Shown here piece after piece: positions 7,753 to 14,770 of a stretch of 18,012 bases of DNA. The notes under the pieces were generated by a model. The model saw only the letters and a list, made by a program, of their open reading frames with translations. It was not told the origin of the DNA and made no database searches. This stretch comes from an uncultured Clostridia bacterium (GTDB lineage: Bacteria; Bacillota; Clostridia; Oscillospirales; Acutalibacteraceae), in NCBI GenBank assembly GCA_937912045.1, contig CALDPI010000219.1, positions 1 through 18,012 of the forward strand, read 5' to 3'. Position numbers and translations under genes: made by a program. Every line of letters starts with the position of its first letter. The first letter of the stretch is position 1.

Positions 7753-7784
7753 AAAAAACCGTCCGTATAAGCGGACGGTTTTTA
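7753..7784 (-). terminator. Intrinsic terminator of the metY-metA operon
   Basis: AACCGTCCG (7757-7765) and CGGACGGTT (7772-7780) form a 9-bp stem with a 6-base loop. On the minus strand it is followed by a run of six Ts (7758-7753). It starts just past the metA stop and abuts the -35 box of the GNAT promoter. Confidence 0.92.
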
Positions 7785-7785
7785 T

Positions 7786-8706
7786 CTATTGTTCGATTTC
7801 GTCAATGTCGTAGGGGGTTGTCTGATAAACGTAGTAGTTAAGCCAGTTTGAAAACAAAAGGTTTGCCGACGAACGCCAGGTTACAACGGGTGGGTTGTCG
7901 GGGTTGCCGTCGCGGTAATAGTTTTCGGGTGGCTCGGGGTTTATTCCTGCGGCAATATCGCGTCTGTACTCGCGGTCAAGCGTGTAGGGGTCGTATTCCG
8001 AGTGACCTGTGATGAAAACCTGACTGCCGTCCTGATTTTGAACGGCGTAAACGCCTGCCTTGTCGCTGACGGCAAGCAGCATAAGTTGGTCGTTCGCTTC
8101 AATATCCTCGCGCAGAATGGTGGTGTTGCGCGAGTGCGGAATCATAAACTCGTCGTCAAAGCCGCGGAAAAGCTGAATCTTTTCACGGCAGACGTGGTGA
8201 CGGTAAACACCCGAAAGCTTTTTGGGCAGCAGGTGCTTGTTTATGCCGAAATGGTAGAAAAGCCCCGCCTGTGCGCCCCAGCAGATGTGCAGGGTGCTGT
8301 GCGCGTGGGTTTTGCTCCACTCCATAATTTCTTTAAGCTCTTCCCAATAATCAACCTGTGAAAAATCGAGCTGCTCAACGGGTGCGCCTGTGATGATAAA
8401 GCCGTCGAAGTGTTTGTGCTTTATATCCTCAAAATTGACGTAAAAGGTTTCAAGATGCGCTTTTGCGATGTTTTTTGAACGGTATGAGCTTGTGTTCATA
8501 AGCGTCAAATCGACCTGAAGAGGCGTGTTGCCGAGCAGACGGCAAAGCTGTGTTTCGGTGTCGATTTTTGTGGGCATCAGGTTGAGAACAAGAATTTTGA
8601 GCGGACGAATATCCTGCGAAAGCGCGCGCGTTTCGGTCATTACAAAAATGTTTTCCTCGGTGAGCGTTTTGGTCGCGGGAAGCTCGTTTGGAATTTTAAT
8701 AGGCAT
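7786..8706 (-). CDS. metA: Homoserine O-acetyltransferase, MetA family
   Basis: A 306-residue MetA-family enzyme that acylates L-homoserine, the first committed step of methionine synthesis, in the cytoplasm. The class-I glutamine-amidotransferase-like catalytic residues are all present at canonical numbers: C142 in HICWGAQ, and H235 and E237 in TGHSEYDPY. Residue 111, in TGAPVEQLDF, is Glu. In this family Glu111 marks acetyl-CoA users (as in Bacillus cereus MetA) and Gly111 marks succinyl-CoA users (as in E. coli). The predicted product is therefore O-acetylhomoserine, despite the common name homoserine succinyltransferase. The ATG at 8706 follows AGGAAG (8714-8719) by 7 bases and lies 14 bases after the metY stop. 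The two genes are an operon, and the neighbour uses exactly this product. Confidence 0.96.
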   Translation of the reverse strand: MPIKIPNELPATKTLTEENIFVMTETRALSQDIRPLKILVLNLMPTKIDTETQLCRLLGNTPLQVDLTLMNTSSYRSKNIAKAHLETFYVNFEDIKHKHFDGFIITGAPVEQLDFSQVDYWEELKEIMEWSKTHAHSTLHICWGAQAGLFYHFGINKHLLPKKLSGVYRHHVCREKIQLFRGFDDEFMIPHSRNTTILREDIEANDQLMLLAVSDKAGVYAVQNQDGSQVFITGHSEYDPYTLDREYRRDIAAGINPEPPENYYRDGNPDNPPVVTWRSSANLLFSNWLNYYVYQTTPYDIDEIEQ

Positions 8707-8720
8707 ATTTTTTCTTCCTA

Positions 8721-10001
8721 TCAGATATTTTTGAGTGCGTTTTCGATGTCGGCAATGAGGTCTTCTGCACCCTCAATTCCGCAAGAGAGGCGGATTAAGT
8801 CGGGCGATACACCTGCTGCTGCGAGTTCCTCGTCGGTCATCTGGCGGTGGGTTGCGCTTGCAGGGTGCAAGCAGCAGGAGCGTGCGTCGGCAACGTGGGT
8901 TTCAATGGCGATGATTTTAAGCTCGCTCATAAATTTCTCAGCCGCTTTTCGACCGCCCTTTACGCCGAAGCTGACAACACCGCAGCTGCCGTTTGGAAGA
9001 TACTTCTGTGCAACGTCATAGTATTTATTGCCCTCTAAATCGGGGTAGTTGACCCAGGCAATCTTTTCGTTGTTCTGGAGCCACTTTGCAACGGCCATAC
9101 CGTTTTCGCAGTGCTTTTTCATACGCAGATGCAGACTCTCAAGACCGAGGTTCAAAAGATATGCGCTCTGGGGGGACTGTGTTGAACCGAGGTCGCGCAT
9201 AAGCTGTGCGGTGGCCTTGGTTATAAATGCGCCCTCAAGACCGAAGCGTTCGGTATAGACGATGCCGTGATAACTGTCATCGGGTGTGCAAAGACCGGGA
9301 TATTTTTCGGCGTGTGCCGTCCAGTCAAATTTGCCCGAATCAACAATACAGCCGCCAACAGCCGAGCCGTGACCGTCCATATATTTTGTGGTGGAATGGG
9401 TTACAATGTCTGCGCCCCATTCAATCGGGCGGCAGCCGACGGGGGTTGCAAAGGTGTTGTCGATAATAAGCGGAACGCCGTTTTTATGTGCAACCTTGGC
9501 AAAGCGCTCGATATCCAGCACGGAAAGTGACGGGTTAGAGATGGTCTCACCAAAGACAGCCTTTGTGTTTTCGCGGAATGCGGCTTGTAATTCCTCCTCG
9601 CTCGCATCGGGGGAAACAAAGGTGAAATCAATGCCCATCTTTTTCATTGTAACGTTGAAGAGGTTAAAGGTGCCGCCGTAAATTTCACTGCTTGAAATTA
9701 CGTGGTCTCCGCAGTGTGCAATGTTAAATATAGAAAAAAGGTTTGCCGCCTGACAGGAGGAGGTGAGCATTGCGGCGGTGCCGCCCTCAAGCTCACAAAT
9801 CTTGGCCGCGACGGTGTCGCAGGTGGGGTTCTGCAGACGGGAATAGAAATAGCCCGATGCCTCTAAATCAAACAGCTTTGCCATAGCCTCGCTTGTGGCA
9901 TATTTAAAGGTGGTGCTCTGAATAATCGGCACCTGACGGGGACCGCCGTTTTCCGCGGTGTATCCGCCTTGAACACAGGTTGTATCAATGTTTTTATACA
10001 T
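8721..10001 (-). CDS. metY: O-acetylhomoserine sulfhydrylase (aminocarboxypropyltransferase)
   Basis: A 426-residue Cys/Met-metabolism PLP enzyme that joins O-acetylhomoserine with sulfide to give homocysteine. Typical landmarks are the N-terminal TTCVQGGY and QSTTFKY, the YSRLQNPT motif (53-60), DNTFATP (181-187), the PLP lysine K206 in THSTTKYMDG, and C-terminal HPASATHRQM and RLSCGIE. Family length is 420-430. The start is ATG 10001 with GGAGG 10 bases upstream; an in-frame TTG at 10016 overlaps that ribosome site and is rejected. It is first in a two-gene operon with metA. The leader is only about 30 bases, too short for a SAM riboswitch or T-box, so control must lie at the promoter if it exists. 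Cystathionine-type relatives share the fold, but the pairing with an acetyl-type MetA favours MetY. Confidence 0.95.
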   Translation of the reverse strand: MYKNIDTTCVQGGYTAENGGPRQVPIIQSTTFKYATSEAMAKLFDLEASGYFYSRLQNPTCDTVAAKICELEGGTAAMLTSSCQAANLFSIFNIAHCGDHVISSSEIYGGTFNLFNVTMKKMGIDFTFVSPDASEEELQAAFRENTKAVFGETISNPSLSVLDIERFAKVAHKNGVPLIIDNTFATPVGCRPIEWGADIVTHSTTKYMDGHGSAVGGCIVDSGKFDWTAHAEKYPGLCTPDDSYHGIVYTERFGLEGAFITKATAQLMRDLGSTQSPQSAYLLNLGLESLHLRMKKHCENGMAVAKWLQNNEKIAWVNYPDLEGNKYYDVAQKYLPNGSCGVVSFGVKGGRKAAEKFMSELKIIAIETHVADARSCCLHPASATHRQMTDEELAAAGVSPDLIRLSCGIEGAEDLIADIENALKNI

Positions 10002-10039
10002 AATCAGTTCCTCCAAACTGCATTAATTCGTTACATTTT

Positions 10040-10068
10040 ATTGTATAACTTATAAAAGGCAAAGTCAA
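10040..10068 (-). promoter_or_regulatory. Sigma-A promoter of metY-metA
   Basis: On the minus strand, TTGACT (10068-10063), a 17-base spacer and TACAAT (10045-10040). Five of six bases match consensus in each box. GTTA (just before the -10) and TAAC, separated by 12 bases, flank the -10/start region and could be part of an operator, but the match is short. Confidence 0.85.
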
Positions 10069-10080
10069 CCCCTTTTAAAG

Positions 10081-10110
10081 TTAAAACCCCGACGGCTCGG
10101 TCGGGGTTTT
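10081..10110 (-). terminator. Intrinsic terminator of the rubrerythrin gene
   Basis: AAAACCCCGAC (10083-10093) pairs with GTCGGGGTTTT (10100-10110) around a 6-base loop, with a T-run on the minus strand. It begins 3 bases beyond the rubrerythrin stop codon and separates it from the met operon promoter. Confidence 0.93.
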
Positions 10111-10113
10111 CAT

Positions 10114-10713
10114 TTATTTTGAGGTGTAGGGTGCGAGCTCAAGACGGATAAAGAAGCCCCTGTCGTGACTGCAGACGGGGCAGATGGGCGGTGCCTCTAC
10201 CGTGTTTATCACATTGCCGCAGTTAAGACACATCCATTCGGTTTTTGCGTCTGCCACAAAAAGCTTGTCCTCGCGCAGCAGCTTTGCGAGGGTGGCAAAA
10301 CGCTCTGCGTGGGTTTTTTCTATCGCGCCAATCTGACGGAACAGGTTGGAAACGGGCAAAAAGCCCTCCTCCTCTGCCGTGTCGGCAAAGCTTTTATAGG
10401 CGTCCTCATATTCCTCAAGCTCGTTATGCTCTGCCTTTTCAAGCAGCTCTATTACCGAGTTTGTGATGTCAACAGGGTAGGAGCCGTCGACAGTGATGCT
10501 CTCGCCCGTGCATTCGTGCAGCTTGTCATAAAACACCTTGGCATGCGCCATTTCCTGCTCGGCGGTGAATTTGAAAACCGCCTCAACAACGTAGAGCTTT
10601 TGTGCTGCCGCCTGCTCTGCCGCGAAGGTGTAGCGGTTGCGGGCCTGACTTTCGCCTGCAAAGGCGCGCATAAGGTTTTCCTTTGTTTTGCTGTCTTTAA
10701 AGTTTACTGGCAT
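10114..10713 (-). CDS. rbr: Rubrerythrin
   Basis: A 199-residue non-haem iron protein, close to the usual ~191. Rubrerythrins reduce hydrogen peroxide to water in the cytoplasm of anaerobes, with electrons passing through their rubredoxin-like iron. Residues 1-145 are the four-helix ferritin-like domain. Expected diiron ligands are visible: E21 in FAGESQARNRY, E54 and H57 in TAEQEMAHA, E98/E101 in EHNELEEYED, and E132/H135 in IEKTHAERF. The C-terminal FeS4 site is C162, C165, C178 and C181 (CLNC and CPVC). The ATG follows AAAGGGGA by 9 bases. That site lies in a hairpin described separately. The thioesterase gene lies 57 bases upstream. A minus-strand TATAAA (10763-10758) could be a -10 box, but I see no good -35. 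Confidence 0.96.
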   Translation of the reverse strand: MPVNFKDSKTKENLMRAFAGESQARNRYTFAAEQAAAQKLYVVEAVFKFTAEQEMAHAKVFYDKLHECTGESITVDGSYPVDITNSVIELLEKAEHNELEEYEDAYKSFADTAEEEGFLPVSNLFRQIGAIEKTHAERFATLAKLLREDKLFVADAKTEWMCLNCGNVINTVEAPPICPVCSHDRGFFIRLELAPYTSK

Positions 10714-10754
10714 AATAAAAATCCCCTTTCGAAGAAAGTTTTTCCGAAAAAGGA
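10714..10754 (-). promoter_or_regulatory. Leader hairpin covering the rubrerythrin ribosome site, followed by a T-run
   Basis: In the minus-strand RNA, UCCUUUUUCG (10754-10745) can pair with CGAAAGGGGA (10731-10722) over 10 positions, including two G-U pairs, around a 13-base loop. The second arm contains the Shine-Dalgarno AAAGGGG. It is followed by TTTTTATT running up to the ATG. It could hide the ribosome site or act as a terminator for the thioesterase transcript. The G-U pairs fit only a minus-strand transcript. Confidence 0.45.
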
Positions 10755-10770
10755 GATTTTATACACGCGT

Positions 10771-11490
10771 TTAATAAAATTCCACCTGCGCTGCGAACAT
10801 AACGTTGCCGTTCTTGTCCTCGCCGCGTGCGGAGAGCACCTGACCCTCCCTAAGTGACAGCACCGAAACGGTGTCGTTCGGCAGTACCTCCTTGCGATAG
10901 TCAATCTGCACGGTGCGGATTCTGTCTGTATCGGCCGGGGGTGCCGCATCGAGCACGAAGTTCATATACTTTGTGTTGTTAACGTGGCCGTTCATATCAA
11001 TATGTGAAAAACGGGGGCATACGTCATACGGTGCACCGTCGGGCGTAAAGCGGCCGGTGCGCACGGCGCGGCCTGGAAAGTTTTTAACCTCGTGAAAGTG
11101 TTCAAGGTTATAGATATCCTCTGCGGTGGCGAGGTGACGGGTGTTTATATCCATCAGCACCCACTCGGACGAGCCCTTGCATATGGCTGTGCCCTCTGCA
11201 TTTAAAATTTCATATTCACGCGTGTAGCCGAGCCTTGTTGGCGGCAGCGGCCAGGTGCGAACCGTAATTTTGGAAAACATCGGCACGTCCGAAAGAAGTG
11301 TGTAGCGCACGCGTACCAGCACCCACACAAGCGAGCGCTTTATAAGGCTGTCATACCCACAGCCAAGCACCTTGGCGTGTGCGCCTGCCACGTCCTGAAA
11401 CAAATCAAGCAGGGATGACGGCAAAAGTCGACGGTTTTTGTCAAAATCCGACGTGCGAAGATAATATTCTCTTTCAAAAATTTCGTTCAT
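10771..11490 (-). CDS. Acyl-ACP thioesterase (FatA/FatB family)
   Basis: A 239-residue double hot-dog-fold thioesterase that releases free fatty acids from acyl carrier protein in the cytoplasm. The N-terminal half begins with FEREYYLRTSDFD and includes LLDLFQDVAGAHA (28-40) and VLVRVRYTL. The second hot-dog carries SHIDMNGHVNNTKYM at 162-176, where D165, N167 and H169 match the Asp-Asn-His catalytic set described for plant FatB, and E201 in DYRKE fits the further Glu. The start is ATG 11490 with AAGGAG 7 bases upstream, rather than an in-frame start at 11508. It lies upstream of rubrerythrin on the same strand, but the gap holds a hairpin, so co-transcription is uncertain. No clear sigma-A promoter is visible upstream. 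Chain-length preference cannot be read from sequence. Confidence 0.92.
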   Translation of the reverse strand: MNEIFEREYYLRTSDFDKNRRLLPSSLLDLFQDVAGAHAKVLGCGYDSLIKRSLVWVLVRVRYTLLSDVPMFSKITVRTWPLPPTRLGYTREYEILNAEGTAICKGSSEWVLMDINTRHLATAEDIYNLEHFHEVKNFPGRAVRTGRFTPDGAPYDVCPRFSHIDMNGHVNNTKYMNFVLDAAPPADTDRIRTVQIDYRKEVLPNDTVSVLSLREGQVLSARGEDKNGNVMFAAQVEFY

Positions 11491-11501
11491 AATTTTTCTC
11501 C

Positions 11502-11530
11502 TTGACAAAACAGGAAAGTGTTTTTATGGT
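11502..11530 (+). promoter_or_regulatory. Candidate sigma-A promoter for the phage-like module
   Basis: A perfect TTGACA (11502-11507), a 17-base spacer and TATGGT (11525-11530). The -35 overlaps the ribosome site of the divergent thioesterase gene. GATAAT follows at 11531-11536, but at 23 bases it is too far from TTGACA to pair with it. The transcript would have a leader of about 75 bases. Confidence 0.55.
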
Positions 11531-11571
11531 GATAATTTGCAGTTGAAACACAAAACAGTATATCAAAAAGC

Positions 11572-11598
11572 GCTTCCGTTTTCAAGCCTCTCGGAAGC
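11572..11598 (+). promoter_or_regulatory. Leader hairpin just upstream of the module's first ribosome site
   Basis: GCTTCCG (11572-11578) is perfectly complementary to CGGAAGC (11592-11598), with a 13-base loop and no T-run behind it. It ends 2 bases before the AGGGAG ribosome site of the next gene, so it could influence translation or RNA stability. Confidence 0.45.
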
Positions 11599-11611
11599 AA
11601 AGGGAGAAAAA

Positions 11612-13351
11612 ATGGAGATTAAATATATACCTATAAATTTTAAAAACGGCTTTGCCGACAGGGTGCCGACGGTCACCCAGTATGATTACGGTCAGCACCT
11701 GAAAATCACAGGACTTTCACTTCCTGCGGCGGTGGAATTTCATTTTAAAAATGCAAACACGTCAGAGCTTTTGCTTGTTGTGGGCACAACGACTGACGGG
11801 GTTACCACCGTTCAAATACCAAACAGCCTCTTAAATGAGCCGCACAACATTACGGCTTATATATTCCTCTCAAACGGGGAGAGCGGAAAGACGGTATACC
11901 GCATTGATGTTAATATGCGCGTGCGCCCTGCGCCCGAGGAGATTTCCACCGACCCCGATGACCCGCACTACATAAACGGCTTATCCGAGCTTATCGCCTC
12001 GGCGGCAGATGCGGCGGCATCGGCAAAGGAGAGCGTGCAGGCGGCGGAAAGCGCAAAAGAGGTCGCACTCTCTGCGGCGGCGGCAACACAGGCAATTTAT
12101 GATACGCTTCAGCCTGCAGACGAGCATTTTGACAGCGAAAGCTGGACGGCACAAAGCGGTGTTGCGGTGGCAGAGGCTGCAGAGATTTCGAAAAACGAAG
12201 CAAAAGAGTGGACGCGTGATTATACAGCGCAAAATTATTCCCCTGTTCTGCTTGCAAGGAAGAACGGCGCGATTATAGCCATGCCGGACGTATCAGTCGT
12301 TCCCCACACCTTCAACGTGGTAGTAAAGGGCAAAAGCGTTTTGCCGCTGCCGTACACCTTCGGTAACAGCGCAACCGTAAAGGGTGTCACCGTAACGGCG
12401 GACGAAAACGGAACGGTAACCCTTAACGGCACCTGCACAGAGGACTTTGAAATGGGCGACGTTGCGCTGGAAAATATGACCCCACTCGATGCCGAGAGAA
12501 TATACGTCTGCAGTGTTCAATCCACAGGCGATTTTGGAAAGCTGCACTTTTTCTGCGAGCACGAGGACACTTATTACGGCTTTTCTTCGTATATGCTCAG
12601 CAAGGATAATAACGTCGAGAGCTTCACGGGGATAAAAACGGTACAGCTCTTCCTGTATCTGAGTGCCGGCACCGTTTATAACAACGTAACCTTTACCCCC
12701 TCGCTTGTGGCGTATGAGGACGTGTCGCCAAGCATCAGGGTCACAGGCAAAAATCTTTTTCCGTTTGGCGACGTCACAGTAAAAGGTCATTATATAAATG
12801 ATGCAGTTGCAGATTTTCTTCCCACACAAACAAACGTACACTTTTTGCGTGGCAAAAAAATCACATTCAGTGCATATTTTGATTTAGCAGGTGCAATAGA
12901 AGACACTACGGCGGCAGGCGTTGGAATTATATACTATGATGCCGACGATGCGGTAATTGGACAGTTTCTTGGCAACACGCTTAAAAAAGCAAACGGCGAG
13001 GAATCGGGGTATTCGGCTATAACAACGGTTGTGCCCGAAAACACAGAAAAGATAACGTTCTCTCTGAGTGTTTTCTTTAACGGTACCCAGACGCCGCAGA
13101 CCGAGTCGTTTGTTAACGTTTCAAAGGGAATGGTAGAGCTTGGCGGTGTACGCACAGAGCACGAAGCATATAAAGGCCGCACGCTGACGGCAAGCAACGA
13201 TAATACTGTGAGCGTGCCTTACACGTCGGAATATCAGGCGCTTATGCCCGAAAGCGAGGGTTACACGCTTTTCTGTGAATACAAGCGTGACATAAACAAG
13301 GTAATATCAAAAATAGAATCGGCAATATCCACGTTGGGAGGCGAAATATAG
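11612..13351 (+). CDS. Phage tail fibre / baseplate-like receptor-binding protein
   Basis: A 579-residue protein of phage structural type. The N-terminal ~105 residues look like an attachment domain (short beta-rich region from IPINFKNGFADRVPTV to INVMRVRPAPEE-like text). Residues about 120-165 are an Ala-rich coiled coil suited to trimerisation. Two beta-rich modules follow: VKGVTVTADENGTVTLNGTCT near 250-270, a pattern common in phage tail proteins, and a second from GKNLFPFGDV (about 385) to EHEAYKGRTL, like carbohydrate-binding fibre domains. The start is ATG 11612 with AGGGAG 5 bases upstream, rather than an in-frame TTG at 11537. No signal peptide or anchor is present. Its stop shares a base with the endolysin start. 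Family recognition is from pattern, so the exact role (fibre, baseplate or exported effector) is uncertain. Confidence 0.65.
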   Translation: MEIKYIPINFKNGFADRVPTVTQYDYGQHLKITGLSLPAAVEFHFKNANTSELLLVVGTTTDGVTTVQIPNSLLNEPHNITAYIFLSNGESGKTVYRIDVNMRVRPAPEEISTDPDDPHYINGLSELIASAADAAASAKESVQAAESAKEVALSAAAATQAIYDTLQPADEHFDSESWTAQSGVAVAEAAEISKNEAKEWTRDYTAQNYSPVLLARKNGAIIAMPDVSVVPHTFNVVVKGKSVLPLPYTFGNSATVKGVTVTADENGTVTLNGTCTEDFEMGDVALENMTPLDAERIYVCSVQSTGDFGKLHFFCEHEDTYYGFSSYMLSKDNNVESFTGIKTVQLFLYLSAGTVYNNVTFTPSLVAYEDVSPSIRVTGKNLFPFGDVTVKGHYINDAVADFLPTQTNVHFLRGKKITFSAYFDLAGAIEDTTAAGVGIIYYDADDAVIGQFLGNTLKKANGEESGYSAITTVVPENTEKITFSLSVFFNGTQTPQTESFVNVSKGMVELGGVRTEHEAYKGRTLTASNDNTVSVPYTSEYQALMPESEGYTLFCEYKRDINKVISKIESAISTLGGEI

Positions 13352-14079
13352 TGGCGATAAAAACATATAAAAAAGGCGCAAGCTCAAGACTTTCGGAAAA
13401 CTTTATGCTTTCGGAATTCTGGTGCAAGGGCAACGGCTGTTGTAAGACCGCAAAGGTTGATGACGCACTCGTTTCTGTTCTGCAGAAAATCCGCACACAC
13501 TTTGGCGCTGCCGTCGTAATAAACAGCGCCTTTCGCTGTTGTGCACACAACAAGGCGGTGGGCGGTGCGGCGGCTTCCTATCACACCAAGGGAATGGCGG
13601 CAGACATTGTGGTGTCGGGTGTAAAACCGCTCGAGGTTGCAAAATATGCCGAAAGCATTGGCGTTTTGGGCATAGGCCTTTATGACGATTTTGTGCATAT
13701 AGACACGCGCGCCAGCAGGGCGTTCTGGTATTCGCATTCGCAACAGCCGAGAGAAAGCTTCGGCGGTGAAAACAAAATAAAGCACTGGCAAAGCGCCGCC
13801 ATAGCCGACGGGTACCGCCTTAAATACGGTGCCGACGGTGTGTGGGGTGCCGAGTGCGAGGCGCTGGCACGCAAGGCCGTTTGCAAAAAGCACGCGGTAG
13901 GATATTATAACAAAAACCTTGTGAAAATCATTCAAAGTGCGGTTTCGGTTGCGGTCGATGGAAAGTTTGGCAACGACACCAAAAAGGCCGTTATTAATTA
14001 TCAGAGGGAAAACGGCCTGGTGGCAGACGGTGTTGTGGGCTATAACACCTGGAAAAAGCTTTTAGGGGTGGCGAAGTGA
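13351..14079 (+). CDS. Phage-type endolysin: M15 peptidase with peptidoglycan-binding repeats
   Basis: A 242-residue cell-wall hydrolase. Residues about 15-125 are a zinc M15A peptidase (D-Ala-D-Ala carboxypeptidase/endopeptidase-like) that cuts peptidoglycan peptides. The metal motif is visible as H78 and D85 in SYHTKGMAADI and H116 in FVHIDTR, with INSAFRCCAHN before it. Two peptidoglycan-binding-1-type repeats follow: about 143-176 (HWQSAAIADGY, GADGVWG) and about 188-239 (IIQSAV, VDGKFGNDT, ADGVVGYNTW). There is no signal peptide, so export must depend on another factor, and the holin-type genes downstream fit. It starts with GTG at 13351, sharing its G with the preceding TAG, with GGGAGG 9 bases upstream. 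Several cysteines (C25, C30, C31, C63, C64) are unusual but unexplained. Confidence 0.9.
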   Translation: MAIKTYKKGASSRLSENFMLSEFWCKGNGCCKTAKVDDALVSVLQKIRTHFGAAVVINSAFRCCAHNKAVGGAAASYHTKGMAADIVVSGVKPLEVAKYAESIGVLGIGLYDDFVHIDTRASRAFWYSHSQQPRESFGGENKIKHWQSAAIADGYRLKYGADGVWGAECEALARKAVCKKHAVGYYNKNLVKIIQSAVSVAVDGKFGNDTKKAVINYQRENGLVADGVVGYNTWKKLLGVAK

Positions 14080-14369
14080 CACAGGATGAGAGAATTGCCG
14101 TTTTGGAAACCAACGACCGAAATATCTTCCATCAGCTTGACGAGATGAAGGAGGAAATCAAGGTGCTTCGTGAGCTTGCAACGGCGCTGCAGCAGCTTGC
14201 CGACAAGACCGAAAACAACACCGCACTTTTGCAAAAGGTGGATAAAAGGCTGGAAAACATTGAATCAAAGCCTGCTTCTGACCTGAATCACTATAAACGC
14301 GTGGCGGTTGCCGCGCTCATAACGGGCGTTATCGGCGCTGTGCTCGGCGCAGTTTTAGCAATTTTGTAA
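14076..14369 (+). CDS. XhlA-like phage lysis-associated membrane protein
   Basis: A 97-residue protein with an N-terminal coiled coil (about 8-64, heptad-rich and charged, including LREL, LQQL and LLQKVDKRLENI) and one C-terminal membrane segment (about 74-96, alternating Ala, Val, Leu and Gly). This layout matches the haemolysin XhlA family of Bacillus PBSX-type phages, which helps the holin and endolysin in lysis. It starts with GTG at 14076, overlapping the endolysin TGA by four bases, so translation is probably coupled. The holin starts 12 bases after its stop. Similar small coiled-coil/TM proteins outside phages cannot be excluded by sequence alone, but the neighbours make a lysis role likely. 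Confidence 0.75.
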   Translation: MTQDERIAVLETNDRNIFHQLDEMKEEIKVLRELATALQQLADKTENNTALLQKVDKRLENIESKPASDLNHYKRVAVAALITGVIGAVLGAVLAIL

Positions 14370-14381
14370 GGGGGTGTGTTT

Positions 14382-14639
14382 ATGGAGTTTTTGGAAAATT
14401 ACGTTGTGCTTATCGTGCTCGGTATCTGCCTGTGCGTTGGGTACATAATTAAAAACGTTTTCCCCACGGATAAGGTAAAACGCTTTATACCGCTCATAAT
14501 GGGGGTTCTCGGTGTGGGACTCAACGTTTGGCTGCAGAGAACGTTCACCCCTGAGGTTGTGCTGGGCGGGCTTGTGTCCGGCCTTGCCTCAACAGGCCTT
14601 TATGAAGCATTCAAGCAGTTTGTAAAAAAGAATAAATAA
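14382..14639 (+). CDS. Phage holin family protein
   Basis: An 85-residue hydrophobic protein with membrane segments at about 7-23 and 35-51 and a third, weaker one at about 58-75, ending in a basic tail (KQFVKKNK). The text GGLVSGLASTGLYEAFKQ is typical of small Firmicute phage holins of the 5_2-like type. Holins form membrane lesions that let endolysin reach the wall. The start is ATG 14382 with AAGGGGG 7 bases upstream; an in-frame GTG at 14376 is too close to that site. It is last in the module, followed by a long hairpin. A two-component arrangement with the XhlA-like protein is expected. Confidence 0.82.
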   Translation: MEFLENYVVLIVLGICLCVGYIIKNVFPTDKVKRFIPLIMGVLGVGLNVWLQRTFTPEVVLGGLVSGLASTGLYEAFKQFVKKNK

Positions 14640-14651
14640 TAAAAGAAAAGC

Positions 14652-14690
14652 GCACACTGAATGTTAACAAAAGATTAACTTTCGGTGTGC
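14652..14690 (+). terminator. Long hairpin after the holin gene, probable terminator without a T-run
   Basis: GCACACTGAA (14652-14661) pairs with TTCGGTGTGC (14681-14690), then one T-T mismatch, then GTTAA (14663-14667) with TTAAC (14675-14679) around a 7-base loop. The single G-U pair favours plus-strand RNA, yet no T-run follows on that strand. On the minus strand a T-rich stretch follows instead. It probably ends the module or insulates the next promoter. Confidence 0.55.
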
Positions 14691-14715
14691 AATCGGTTAA
14701 ACCTGACGTACGCTG

Positions 14716-14744
14716 TTGTAAAATAAAAATTAGTGTGGTAAAAT
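14716..14744 (+). promoter_or_regulatory. Extended -10 sigma-A promoter of the sulfatase-TPR-DUF4037 operon
   Basis: TTGTAA (14716-14721), a 17-base spacer and TAAAAT (14739-14744), with TGG directly before the -10, matching the extended TGn motif. It lies between the post-holin hairpin and the gene start, leaving a leader of about 20 bases. Confidence 0.75.
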
Positions 14745-14770
14745 GTGAATATGCAAAAGGTGGTGAAGGA

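Larger units (their letters stand above)
11612..14639 (+). mobile_element. Phage-derived tail-fibre/lysis module (prophage remnant or domesticated)
   Basis: Four consecutive genes of phage type: tail-fibre/baseplate-like protein, M15 endolysin, XhlA-like protein and holin. The first three are joined by overlapping stop and start codons, and all are intact. Ordinary chromosomal genes flank it on both sides. No integrase, terminase, portal, capsid, tape measure or attachment repeat is visible, so it is not a full prophage. Intact reading frames suggest recent decay from a prophage or retention for a host function. Confidence 0.6.

Noticed and set aside
10002..10113. SAM riboswitch or T-box before the methionine operon
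   Set aside because: A strong promoter at 10040-10068 leaves a leader of only about 30 bases, and no conserved core of these RNAs is visible.
11612..14639. Complete prophage
   Set aside because: Only fibre and lysis genes are present. There is no integrase, packaging, capsid or tail-assembly gene, and I see no flanking attachment repeat.
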